In this document: piece after piece, positions 6,910 to 16,249 of the stretch | How the letters are laid out: each line of letters begins with the position of its first letter | Position numbering within the stretch: the stretch's first letter is position 1 | Assembly (NCBI GenBank): GCA_964591275.1 | Contig: CAZQAE010000083.1 | Span: 1-20,795, forward strand | DNA: 20,795 nucleotides | Reading direction: 5' to 3' | From: G963674685 sp964591275 | GTDB lineage: Bacteria > Lernaellota > Lernaellaia > JACKCT01 | Made by a program: the position numbers and the translations under genes | The notes under the pieces: model-generated | Seen by the model: the letters and a program-made list of their open reading frames with translations, nothing else | Told to the model about the DNA's origin: nothing | Database searches by the model: none

Positions 6910-9695
6910 GCGACGGAAACGAAGCGAACGGATTTAGCATGTTCGACCTGTTTAAACAGGAAGTGCAAACTCATGCCGTAGTTATGACAGAGGCATTGCC
7001 CTCGCTCATGCATAATTCCGCAGACTCTAAAATCTTCGATTCCCTAATGCACGCAGCCAATGCCATCAAGGGCGCAGCGCGAATTGTCGGCATCAGCGCA
7101 GCGGGAGATATGGCCGATGCATTAGAAAATTGTTTCACCGCCGCGGGCCAGAACAAAATATCGATCAACCCCGATAGGGTTGAAACCTTGCTTCGCATTG
7201 TGGACATGCTAAAAAGCATTTCCGAACTGCCCGAAAATGAGGCCACTTCCTGGGGAACTGACAATAGCGCGATATTTGAAAAGGCGCTTGGCGATCTCAA
7301 GGCTGTTTTGGCCACGCCGGCAAAAGATAGTGAGGAAGCACCGCCGGACTCCCATGTTCAAGCCCCGAAGGCAAATGCAGTACCGCCCGTAAATCAAAAA
7401 ACTACATTCGATCTAGCCGACCTTTCCATGCTCGACCTATTTAAGCAGGAAGCCGAAACGCATAATCAGGCTCTGAGCCAGGGTCTCCTTGAACTGGAAA
7501 AGGACCCGACGGCGTCCAGTCTCATCGAGCCTCTTATGCGAGCGGCGCACTCCATTAAGGGAGCGGCCAGAATCGTTGGTTTGACACCTGTGGTAAATCT
7601 GGCACACGCCATGGAGGACGGTTTTGTCGCCGCCCAAAAGGGTCTCGTCACGATCACGCCCGAAAACATCGACGTGTTTCTCGATGCGATTGATCTATTT
7701 GCCGCTCTTGCCGAAACACCTGAGGAAAACTTTCAGGATTGGCTCAGTCAAAAGGCCGGTGAATTTGAAGGTCTGGCCCAAATCGTGCGAAACGACCAAT
7801 CTCCTCAGCCCCCGATCCCAAAAGGCACGGCGCAGCCACCCCGACCAGTAAAGGATGAAATTAACAAAAAGACCGAGAAAGAAGCCCCTCCGCCTGCGGC
7901 AACGCCGCAAAAGAAAGCGCCTGATATCCCAAAATCAACCGGGGGAAAGTCCGCAACAGTTAGAGATGTCCGCGTGAGCGCGGAAATTCTCAGCCGTCTC
8001 ATGGGACTCGCGGGGGAGTCCGTTGTCGAATCAAAAAGACTTAGTTCTTTTCCCGAGAAAATCCTTGCCCTTCGAAAGGATCTTTTCCGGCTTGCGGAGT
8101 TCGTGGAATCCGTCAGGGACTCCCTGGAAAGAGGAGATACACGCGATCACCTGAGCATCGAACTTGCCCAAGCAATACATCAAACCAAGTTCCTCAATGA
8201 AGGACTCGTACGACATTTCAACGATTTTGAATCGTATTCCATGCGAGCTGACGATCTGGCGAACCGCCTCTACGGGCAGGTGCTGTCCAGCCGCATGAGA
8301 CCCTTTGGCGAGGGCATGCAGGTTTTCCCGAGAATGGTGCGCGATCTGGCTCGCGAACTTGGGAAAAAGGTTCGCTTCGATATTCTGGGCGAAAATACGC
8401 CAGTTGACCGTGATGTTTTGAAAAAACTCGAGGCGCCGCTGAATCACATTCTGCGCAATGGCCTCGACCACGGACTAGAGACTCCCGAGGAAAGATCGAA
8501 AAATGCAAAACATCCCACAGGCAGTCTGACACTGGAAGCCCGCCACCACGCCGGTATGCTTTCGATCACAATAAAAGATGACGGGCGCGGGATAGATACC
8601 GAACGAGTTCGACAAAAAGTTGTAGATCGAAAGATGATTGACGCCGCAATGGCAAAGGAACTTCGTGAAAATGAACTGCTGGATTTTCTACTTCTTCCGG
8701 GATTTTCCACAGCGGAAAATGTCACGCTGGTCTCCGGGCGCGGCGTTGGCCTTGATGTCGTCCAGAGCATGGTCCAGGAACTGCGCGGCGTTATTCGCAT
8801 TGAAACGACAAAGGGCGCCGGAACTCAATTCCTCTTGAAACTTCCATTAAGCCTATCGATCATTCGCGCCCTTCTCGTGGAAATCGGAGGCGAAATATTC
8901 GCCCTCCCCCTTCATCGCCTCGAACACATTTTCACTTGTCCGAATGCGGATATTTGCACCATTGAAAACCGCGAGTACGTCAACTATCAAGGAGACAACA
9001 TCGGTCTCATTCCCGCGACTCAGGTTCTGGGCTTTGAAGGCAAACCGCCGGAAAATGAAAATATCTGCGTCGTCGTGATTGGCGACCACGCCAATACATT
9101 CGGACTTGCCGTTGACCGCTTCGTCGAAGAAAGGGATATCGCGGTCCGCCCCCTGGATCCCCGACTGGGCCTTGTCCAGGACATCAGCGCGGCGGCGGTT
9201 TTAGAAAATGGCGAACCGATCCTGATTCTCGACGTGGACGATATGGTCCGATCCGTGGACAATCTCCTCTCTGGCGGTCGCCTGAATAGGATTCGGGCGG
9301 CGAAAGAAGCCGCAACCGTTGCCCGAAAACGAGTTCTCGTCGTGGACGACTCGGTCACCGTGCGTGAAGTGCAAAGGCACCTTCTGGAATCTCGGGGCTA
9401 CGAAGTCAAAACAGCTGTTGACGGAGTTGATGGCTTAAACGTTCTGCGCGCCACCCGATGCGATCTGGTCATTTCCGATGTTGACATGCCGCGAATGAAC
9501 GGTCTTGAAATGGTGCGCCACATCAAAGAAGACGAAAGCTTAAAAAATTTGCCGGTCATGATTGTCTCGTACAAAGATCGGCCCGAAGACCGAGAAAAGG
9601 GTCTGGAGGCCGGCGCGGATCATTATCTTGTCAAAAGCAGCTTTCATGATGAGACCCTGATTGAGACAGTCGTAGAACTGATTGGAAAGGGATAA
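6906..9695 (+). CDS. wspE: CheA-type hybrid histidine kinase with two Hpt domains and a receiver, WspE-like
   Basis: A 929-residue kinase. Domains in order: Hpt1 (about 12-110), Hpt2 (about 175-275), a Pro/Lys-rich linker, a dimerisation region, an ATPase with N-box HILRNGLDHGLE (His514, Asn518), DDGRG and GRGVGLD, a CheW-like regulatory domain, and a C-terminal receiver (Asp814/815, phospho-acceptor Asp858, Lys in HYLVKSS). Hpt2 has the normal AAHSIKGAARIVG with His215. Hpt1 reads AANAIKGAARIVG, with Asn52 replacing the His. The frame is open further upstream, but TTG 6906 is the better start: AAGGAG sits six bases before it, it overlaps the wspD stop as TTGA, and it leads into a family-like GFSMFDLFKQE. 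In Wsp, WspE phosphorylates WspR and WspF. The stop TAA is followed almost at once by cheB in the same frame. Confidence 0.93.
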   Translation: MSDGNEANGFSMFDLFKQEVQTHAVVMTEALPSLMHNSADSKIFDSLMHAANAIKGAARIVGISAAGDMADALENCFTAAGQNKISINPDRVETLLRIVDMLKSISELPENEATSWGTDNSAIFEKALGDLKAVLATPAKDSEEAPPDSHVQAPKANAVPPVNQKTTFDLADLSMLDLFKQEAETHNQALSQGLLELEKDPTASSLIEPLMRAAHSIKGAARIVGLTPVVNLAHAMEDGFVAAQKGLVTITPENIDVFLDAIDLFAALAETPEENFQDWLSQKAGEFEGLAQIVRNDQSPQPPIPKGTAQPPRPVKDEINKKTEKEAPPPAATPQKKAPDIPKSTGGKSATVRDVRVSAEILSRLMGLAGESVVESKRLSSFPEKILALRKDLFRLAEFVESVRDSLERGDTRDHLSIELAQAIHQTKFLNEGLVRHFNDFESYSMRADDLANRLYGQVLSSRMRPFGEGMQVFPRMVRDLARELGKKVRFDILGENTPVDRDVLKKLEAPLNHILRNGLDHGLETPEERSKNAKHPTGSLTLEARHHAGMLSITIKDDGRGIDTERVRQKVVDRKMIDAAMAKELRENELLDFLLLPGFSTAENVTLVSGRGVGLDVVQSMVQELRGVIRIETTKGAGTQFLLKLPLSLSIIRALLVEIGGEIFALPLHRLEHIFTCPNADICTIENREYVNYQGDNIGLIPATQVLGFEGKPPENENICVVVIGDHANTFGLAVDRFVEERDIAVRPLDPRLGLVQDISAAAVLENGEPILILDVDDMVRSVDNLLSGGRLNRIRAAKEAATVARKRVLVVDDSVTVREVQRHLLESRGYEVKTAVDGVDGLNVLRATRCDLVISDVDMPRMNGLEMVRHIKEDESLKNLPVMIVSYKDRPEDREKGLEAGADHYLVKSSFHDETLIETVVELIGKG

Positions 9696-9698
9696 AAA

Positions 9699-10724
9699 AT
9701 TCGTATTGCCATTGTCGATGATATGATTATGGGTCTTGAAATTCTTCGGCGCATCCTCATTCAAATGCCGGAGCACGATTTGGCATGGATGGCCCAAAAC
9801 GGCGAGGAGGCTTTGGAAAAAGCCGTTCAATTTCCTCCCGACCTTATACTCATGGACATGGTCATGCCCGTTATGAATGGCGTTGAAGCCACGCGCCGCA
9901 TCATGCAGCATGCCCCCTGCGCGATCCTGATCGTTACCGCTTCCACGCAAACAAACATCTCCATGGTTTACGAGGCTATGGGGTATGGCGCGCTGGATGC
10001 CGTCAACAAACCTATCGTCGGCATCGACGAAAACATTGAGGGTGCGGCCGCCCTGATAACCAAGATCCGCACTATCGAAAAGCTGATTGGCGACAACCGA
10101 AATGGCAATGGCCATTCGACGGACCTGATCGATCCTGCGATTGTCGATCAGGGCGAACAACCGGCGCCATTGATTCTCATCGGATCATCGACTGGAGGTC
10201 CGCAAGCACTGGCGACGATCCTTGCCGAACTTCCCAGCGATATGCCGGCCGCAATAATTGTCGCGCAGCATGTGGATGTCGATTTCGCTCCCGGTTTGGT
10301 CCAATGGCTGCAAACGCAAACAACCCTCAGCGTACAACTGGCGGAAAACAATGCGACTCCGCGAGTGGGCACCGTCTATATCGCCGGAACCTCGGATCAT
10401 CTCGTATTAAATAAAAAGCGCCTCATGAACTACACGCCAAATCCCAAAGACTACCACTATCGCCCTTCCGTCAACGAGCTGTTTGCAAGTGCGGCCAAAA
10501 ACTGGCCTTTTCCGGGGACGGCGGTATTGCTGACCGGCATGGGATATGACGGCGCGCAAGGATTGCTGGCTCTTAGAGAAGAGGGATGGCGCACCATCGC
10601 CCAGGACAAGCACAGCAGCGTTGTTTACGGAATGCCCCGGGCTGCGGCAAAATTGGGCGCCGCCCAGGATATCCTTCCACTTGACCACATCGCAGCAGCC
10701 ATTAAAAAGGGATTCTTAGATTGA
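9699..10724 (+). CDS. wspF: CheB receptor methylesterase, WspF-like, probable ATT start
   Basis: A 341-residue protein when read from ATT 9699. The receiver has the acidic pair Asp7-Asp8 in RIAIVDDM and phospho-acceptor Asp53 in LILMDMVMP. The methylesterase domain has the catalytic triad: Ser164 in GSSTGGPQ, His191 in VAQHVD and Asp284 in GMGYDG. It removes methyl groups from the receptor and opposes WspC. The first in-frame ATG (9723) would delete the first beta strand and both acidic residues, so the start must be upstream. Only two sense codons precede CGT after the wspE stop (AAA, ATT). GGAAAGGG (9684-9691) sits seven bases before ATT 9699, which makes ATT the best start. ATT initiation is rare (known from infC); a base error is the alternative. 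Confidence 0.88.
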   Translation: MRIAIVDDMIMGLEILRRILIQMPEHDLAWMAQNGEEALEKAVQFPPDLILMDMVMPVMNGVEATRRIMQHAPCAILIVTASTQTNISMVYEAMGYGALDAVNKPIVGIDENIEGAAALITKIRTIEKLIGDNRNGNGHSTDLIDPAIVDQGEQPAPLILIGSSTGGPQALATILAELPSDMPAAIIVAQHVDVDFAPGLVQWLQTQTTLSVQLAENNATPRVGTVYIAGTSDHLVLNKKRLMNYTPNPKDYHYRPSVNELFASAAKNWPFPGTAVLLTGMGYDGAQGLLALREEGWRTIAQDKHSSVVYGMPRAAAKLGAAQDILPLDHIAAAIKKGFLD

Positions 10725-10743
10725 AATTGAAAGGGTTTTGATT

Positions 10744-11874
10744 ATGGACAACAAAGCGGTCGCCTCCTCGGAAGCGAAGGCCTTTATGAACGATCACCTC
10801 GTCAAAGTCCTTCTCATCGACGACCAGCCGATTGTCGGCGAGACAGTCAGGCGTATGCTGGCCTCCGAAAAAGAATTGGAATTCCAATTTTTGAGCGACC
10901 CGACGCAGGCCATCAAGGTTGCCGCCGAATACCAACCTACGGTCATCCTGCAGGATCTGGTCATGCCGCAACTCGACGGCATGACGCTCGTAAAATTTTT
11001 CAGAGCCAACCCCGCGACGAAGCTTATTCCCATGATCGTACTGTCCTCCAAGGAGGAAGCGACGACAAAGGCAGAAGCCTTCGCCCTGGGCGCCAACGAC
11101 TACATTGTAAAACTTCCTGACAAGATCGAGCTGATTGCCCGAATCCGTTATCATTCCCAGGGCTACATCAACCTCCTTCAGCGTAACGAAGCCTACGAAG
11201 CCCTTGCCGGCGTTGCGCATGATATCAAGAACATCGTCACGGGGATCAAGGGCGGCACTTACATGATGGACCAGGCGATGGAGTCAGACGACAAGATGAT
11301 GCTGGACCTGGGCTGGAACATCTTGAAAGTCAGCCAGGATCGAATCAACCAACTCGTTTACAACATGCTGGATTATAGTAAAAACGCTTCGCTCAAGTAT
11401 GAGGATGTGGATATCGAGACACAGCTCGCTAATGTGCGCGACCTTATTGCTTTGCGCGCCAAGGGTAGCGAAATAGTCGTCGAACTCGATATTCACCCGG
11501 ACGCCAAAACCTTGGAGGGCGAAGGATTGAGCCTGCACCGATGCATTCTGAATCTGGCCGGCAACGCCCTCGACGCGCTTCCGGAAAACGATCCGGGCAA
11601 GCTGATCATTCGTTCACGCCTGGACGAGCAGGAGGGTTTTATCGCCCTCGAAGTCGAAGACAACGGACCAGGCATACCGGAAGAAGTACTGCCAACGCTT
11701 TTTCAGGCATTTTCCAGCAGCAAGGGAGGCAAAGGCACCGGGTTGGGATTGGCGGTCTCCAAAAAGATCGCCCTAAAGCACGGTGGCGACATTGTAGTAA
11801 AGTCAACCATCGGCGTCGGCGCCACTTTCATCGTACGTATTCCGATCAAAAAACCGCCGGAAGCCGCGGAGTAG
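10744..11874 (+). CDS. WspR-like receiver fused to a histidine kinase (replaces the WspR diguanylate cyclase)
   Basis: A 376-residue protein. Residues 20-140 form a receiver with Asp26/Asp27, phospho-acceptor Asp71 in VILQDLVMPQLDG and Lys123 in NDYIVKLPD. Its wording, and the following RIRYHSQGYINLLQRNEAY linker, closely follow the WspR receiver as I recall it. Instead of a GGDEF domain there is a kinase core: AGVAHDIKN with likely phospho-His159, a helical hairpin, N-box RCILNLAGNALDAL (Asn274), DNGPG (306-310), LFQAFSSSK and GKGTGLGL. No GGDEF or EAL sequence occurs here. The protein is soluble, with no membrane segment. ATG 10744 has AGGG eight bases upstream; TTG 10738 also lies in frame but is too close to that site. 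It is the last gene of the operon, and its partner regulator must lie elsewhere. Confidence 0.92.
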   Translation: MDNKAVASSEAKAFMNDHLVKVLLIDDQPIVGETVRRMLASEKELEFQFLSDPTQAIKVAAEYQPTVILQDLVMPQLDGMTLVKFFRANPATKLIPMIVLSSKEEATTKAEAFALGANDYIVKLPDKIELIARIRYHSQGYINLLQRNEAYEALAGVAHDIKNIVTGIKGGTYMMDQAMESDDKMMLDLGWNILKVSQDRINQLVYNMLDYSKNASLKYEDVDIETQLANVRDLIALRAKGSEIVVELDIHPDAKTLEGEGLSLHRCILNLAGNALDALPENDPGKLIIRSRLDEQEGFIALEVEDNGPGIPEEVLPTLFQAFSSSKGGKGTGLGLAVSKKIALKHGGDIVVKSTIGVGATFIVRIPIKKPPEAAE

Positions 11875-11919
11875 TGAATCGACAAGAAGTCCAATAGGAA
11901 TTTTTTTAGCCAGCCTAAA

Positions 11920-12108
11920 CTATTTCGATGAATCCCAGATATGCTCCGATCTTTCAGCCGCTTTTCCCTCAATTCTATCCTTGGCCGGAATCCAGGCGTT
12001 GAAGCCCTCTTCAACCTTAGTCTGAATCGGATCGGGCAGCATCTCAAAAACAGCGGCAATTCCAAATGCAAAGCCCAAAATGACGACGATCAAAAAAATC
12101 TTCTTCAT
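11920..12108 (-). CDS. Small single-pass membrane or exported protein, 62 residues, unknown function
   Basis: I do not recognise this protein. It begins MKKIFLIVVILGFAFGI, a typical signal-anchor or uncleaved signal peptide (hydrophobic residues 4-21). A charged, soluble tail of about 40 residues follows, with FEMLPDPIQTKVEEGFNAW. The frame is open further upstream, but ATG 12108 is preferred: GGG lies six bases before it and the N-terminus becomes a clean signal sequence. A promoter candidate lies 30-60 bases upstream. It is convergent with the Wsp-type operon and divergent from the Asp-rich lipoprotein gene, so it is a single-gene unit. Short length limits confidence. Confidence 0.6.
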   Translation of the reverse strand: MKKIFLIVVILGFAFGIAAVFEMLPDPIQTKVEEGFNAWIPAKDRIEGKAAERSEHIWDSSK

Positions 12109-12141
12109 GTTTTTCCCGCTTATTTCGTGTTTTTCCAAATT

Positions 12142-12170
12142 ATAATCACTGGCAAAGAACTGCATTTCAA
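12142..12170 (-). promoter_or_regulatory. Promoter candidate for the 62-residue protein
   Basis: On the reverse strand, TTGAAA (12165-12170), a 17-base spacer and GATTAT (12142-12147). A perfect TATAAT starts three bases further on (12139-12144), but at a spacing of 20. The leader to ATG 12108 would be about 25-30 bases. Confidence 0.45.
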
Positions 12171-12200
12171 GCACTAATCCTAAAATTAGTGAATATCTGG

Positions 12201-12229
12201 TTGATTCGTCACCCGCCGGTTGATATGAT
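12201..12229 (+). promoter_or_regulatory. Sigma70-type promoter of the lipoprotein pair
   Basis: TTGATT (12201-12206), exactly 17 bases, then TATGAT (12224-12229) with an extended -10 TG at 12221-12222. Transcription from about 12236 leaves a leader of some 22 bases, supports ATG 12258, and excludes the ATG at 12189. Confidence 0.6.
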
Positions 12230-12257
12230 CCGCGCAACAACATCTCGGGGAGATTCA

Positions 12258-13568
<1,311 letters not shown>

Positions 13569-13622
13569 AACCTTGGTCGCAAAACCGTGAAACGAAAAAG
13601 AAACTATAAAGGGCCAACTGAA

Positions 13623-16142
13623 ATGAAATACTCCACGATTCTCCTGATCACACTGGCTGTTCTGGCGACCGGATGCGCGACAAACGACGATAACAACATG
13701 AGCGGCGATTCACTTATTTCCGATCAACTTGGAAACGAAAGAGCCGAACCCGCCCCCTCTGACGACGCATTCCTGCGCCCCGGACCAACCGGCGACGGCG
13801 CATATATCCTGCCCAACGGTCGCAAAATTCACCCTGCTGGAACGATCATCAAAGCGCCGAGTTTCGCCAACGACGTCGGAGTCTCGCCCGATGGCGCAAC
13901 AGTCGTTTTGGCAACGGGATTGACGCCTTCGGTCATCATCTACGACGTGGTTTTGGGAGAAATCACGCAAACATTCACAGACGAGATTTTCACAACCTTC
14001 ACCGGCATCGTTTTCAATGCCGCCGGCGACAGATTCTGGGTCAGCGGCGGCGGAGACTACGCCTTTTACGAATTCGATCTTATCGCCGGAACCGCCATTT
14101 TCGTGCGGCGCATAAAAACTCTAGGATTCCCGACGGGCCTGGTTCTGTCCGGCGATGAGCAATACATGTACACCGCCATGCACATGAGCAAACGGATGGC
14201 GAAGATCAGGCTGGCCGACGGCGTGGAAGTCACCAACTACCCCGCGCACATGTATCCCTACGATCTGGCGATTCTCCCCGACGAGACGGTCGGTTTCGTC
14301 AGTTGCCTGGGTCGCGACGCTGTCTACGCTATCGACTTAAACACCGGCGAAGAGATGGCAAAAATCGATGTGGGCCGTCACCCTGAGGGTCTGGCGCTGA
14401 GTCCTGATGCCTCCCTTCTCTACGTGGCCAATTCCGACTCGGACAACGTAAGCGTTATCGACACGGCCTCTTTTGAAGTCACGGCCACGTGGAACCTTCA
14501 CAACGATGAAATCCTTTCCATGGGCGCCATGCCCGGAGCGGTGGACGTCTCGCCCGATGGCTCGCAAATTTATGTTACCTGCGCGGGATATGACACTATC
14601 GATGTCGTAAATTCTGACGACGGATCTGTCGCAGGGCGCATCCCCACAGGCTGGTATCCGGTCAACGCCGCCATCGATCCGGTCAACGAGAGGCTCTTTA
14701 TCGCCAATGCAAAAGGCCTCGGCTCGGCGGAAATCGGACACGGCACGAAATGGCCCAGCGCTCTGCAGGTCGTCGATCTTCCGACGGCGGGCGAACTGGA
14801 GGACTACACGCTTCAAGCAGACGCCGCCACGCGGTGGGCATCCAACTTTTACGAAGATTGGTATGCGAGCCAGTTGGAATCACCGATTCCCACAGAATTT
14901 GGAACTCGTTCCGAGCAAATCAAACACGTCGTTTTTATTTTGAAAGAGAACAAAACCTACGACCAGGTTCTCGGCGATCTTGAAGGCGCAGAAGGCGACC
15001 CGGAGCATTGCATCTTTGGCGAGGCGATCACACCCAACACGCACGCCCTCGCCCGCGCCTTCACCAATTGCGATAACTTTTTTGTGGAAGGCGACACCAG
15101 TGTCATCGGCCATTTGTGGGCAGCGTTCTCCAGTTGCAACGACCACGCGGAAAAGGCCTTCCTGGCGGGAGGAAAATATCCTTTGTCCGATTTCGATCCC
15201 GCGACGCGCCCCTCTCAGGGCACCATTTTTGAAAGAGTGCTCGACGCCGGTCTTGAATTTCGGAATTACGGAGAGGCGATTGGCCTGGCCGGCGATCTTG
15301 AAAGGTTTATGCCCTATACGGATCTGCATTATGGCTTTTGGAATATGGGCACATCCGACGAAACTCAAAAATCGGTGGAAATCATCAGGGAATGGGAAAA
15401 GGGTCTTTTCCCCGATCTCATTTTCATCGTTTTACCCAACGATCACCATTACGGCACGAAAGAGGGAGCCCCGACGCCCGAATATCTTATGGGCGACAAC
15501 GACGCCGGCTTGGGCAAGCTCGTGGATTGGATAAGCCACAGCGAATACTGGGATGAAACGGCCATTTTTGTAACAGAGGACGATCCGCAGTCCGGCTGGG
15601 ACCACATCGACCCGCACCGCACTATCAGCCTGGTTATCAGCCCCTGGGCCAAGCGAAACCACACTTCTTCGGTCCTCTACTCGCAATCCTCCATCTGGCT
15701 GACAATTGAACTCCTGCTCGGCATGCAGCCCTCATCCAAGTTTTCCCAGTACTCGGCGCCCATGTTCGACGCCTTCACCATGGACAAGGACTCCACGCCG
15801 TACACTTACGTCACCAACCCCATTCCATTTGAATTAAACGGCGAAAACAAATTCAACGAGTTGCTATGCCGCGAACCGAACTGGCTTGTGCCCGACGGCG
15901 CTCCGGGCATGGCGCGCGTGTTATGGGCCAGATTCAAACCCAATACCCCCTTCCCGGAAAACCTCTCGGTTGACCGATGCATTGAACAGGCCGAGGAAGA
16001 AGAGGAGGAAGGCGACGTCGTGCAGTACGTTGAAACCGTCAACAAGGCCATTGCCTGGGGCAAGGCTCGCGGAATAGCAATTCCCGTCCCTGAAGGCTGG
16101 GCTCAGTTGAGCGAAAAAGTGCGGTTGGAAAAGAAAGAATGA
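13623..16142 (+). CDS. Lipoprotein with YncE-type beta-propeller fused to a phosphoesterase (PF04185-like) domain
   Basis: An 839-residue protein. The signal peptide ends LAVLATGC with lipid Cys18. The N-terminal half is a beta-propeller of YVTN/YncE repeats, for example PEGLALSPDASLLYVANSDS (about 14380-14440) and VDVSPDGSQIYVTCAGYDTI. The C-terminal half resembles the bacterial phosphoesterase/phospholipase C family within the alkaline phosphatase fold: FILKENKTYDQVLGDL (about 14933-14980) at the metal site start, GDTSVIGHLWAAFSSCNDH, LPNDHHYG, and a metal-binding TEDDPQSGWDHIDPHRT (about 15575-15625). YncE plus phosphatase fusions are a known bacterial arrangement; the substrate is not known. 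ATG 13623 is preferred over 13587 because it starts the signal peptide directly and has GGG nine bases upstream. A Glu-rich helix (near 15990-16015) precedes the C-terminus. Confidence 0.88.
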   Translation: MKYSTILLITLAVLATGCATNDDNNMSGDSLISDQLGNERAEPAPSDDAFLRPGPTGDGAYILPNGRKIHPAGTIIKAPSFANDVGVSPDGATVVLATGLTPSVIIYDVVLGEITQTFTDEIFTTFTGIVFNAAGDRFWVSGGGDYAFYEFDLIAGTAIFVRRIKTLGFPTGLVLSGDEQYMYTAMHMSKRMAKIRLADGVEVTNYPAHMYPYDLAILPDETVGFVSCLGRDAVYAIDLNTGEEMAKIDVGRHPEGLALSPDASLLYVANSDSDNVSVIDTASFEVTATWNLHNDEILSMGAMPGAVDVSPDGSQIYVTCAGYDTIDVVNSDDGSVAGRIPTGWYPVNAAIDPVNERLFIANAKGLGSAEIGHGTKWPSALQVVDLPTAGELEDYTLQADAATRWASNFYEDWYASQLESPIPTEFGTRSEQIKHVVFILKENKTYDQVLGDLEGAEGDPEHCIFGEAITPNTHALARAFTNCDNFFVEGDTSVIGHLWAAFSSCNDHAEKAFLAGGKYPLSDFDPATRPSQGTIFERVLDAGLEFRNYGEAIGLAGDLERFMPYTDLHYGFWNMGTSDETQKSVEIIREWEKGLFPDLIFIVLPNDHHYGTKEGAPTPEYLMGDNDAGLGKLVDWISHSEYWDETAIFVTEDDPQSGWDHIDPHRTISLVISPWAKRNHTSSVLYSQSSIWLTIELLLGMQPSSKFSQYSAPMFDAFTMDKDSTPYTYVTNPIPFELNGENKFNELLCREPNWLVPDGAPGMARVLWARFKPNTPFPENLSVDRCIEQAEEEEEEGDVVQYVETVNKAIAWGKARGIAIPVPEGWAQLSEKVRLEKKE

Positions 16143-16249
16143 AGCTTTGATCCAATAAGATTTGCATCCTAAAAGCTTGGCGCTTTCACACGTAATAAGT
16201 CGTCCACAATCCCGTATTCAATATTCCGGCACCTACAGGTCGAGGGATA

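Larger units (their letters stand above)
11875..12257. other. Intergenic region around the 62-residue protein
   Basis: Apart from the small reverse-strand gene and the two promoter candidates already listed, nothing is supported. The stretch between 11875 and 11919, where two genes converge, has only a weak five-base AT-rich inverted repeat (TTTAG/CTAAA) and no convincing terminator. Confidence 0.5.

Noticed and set aside
9723..10724. CheB starting at the first in-frame ATG (9723)
   Set aside because: This would remove the first receiver strand and the acidic pair needed to bind magnesium, and it has no well-placed ribosome binding site.
12189..12257. Asp-rich lipoprotein starting at 12189
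   Set aside because: The added residues block a normal signal peptide, and this ATG lies upstream of the best promoter. ATG 12258 has GGGGAG in place.
16142..16178. AAGCTTT...AAAGCTT inverted repeat as a terminator after the phosphoesterase gene
   Set aside because: Only seven bases, a 23-base loop, no T-tract, and AAGCTT is self-complementary by itself.
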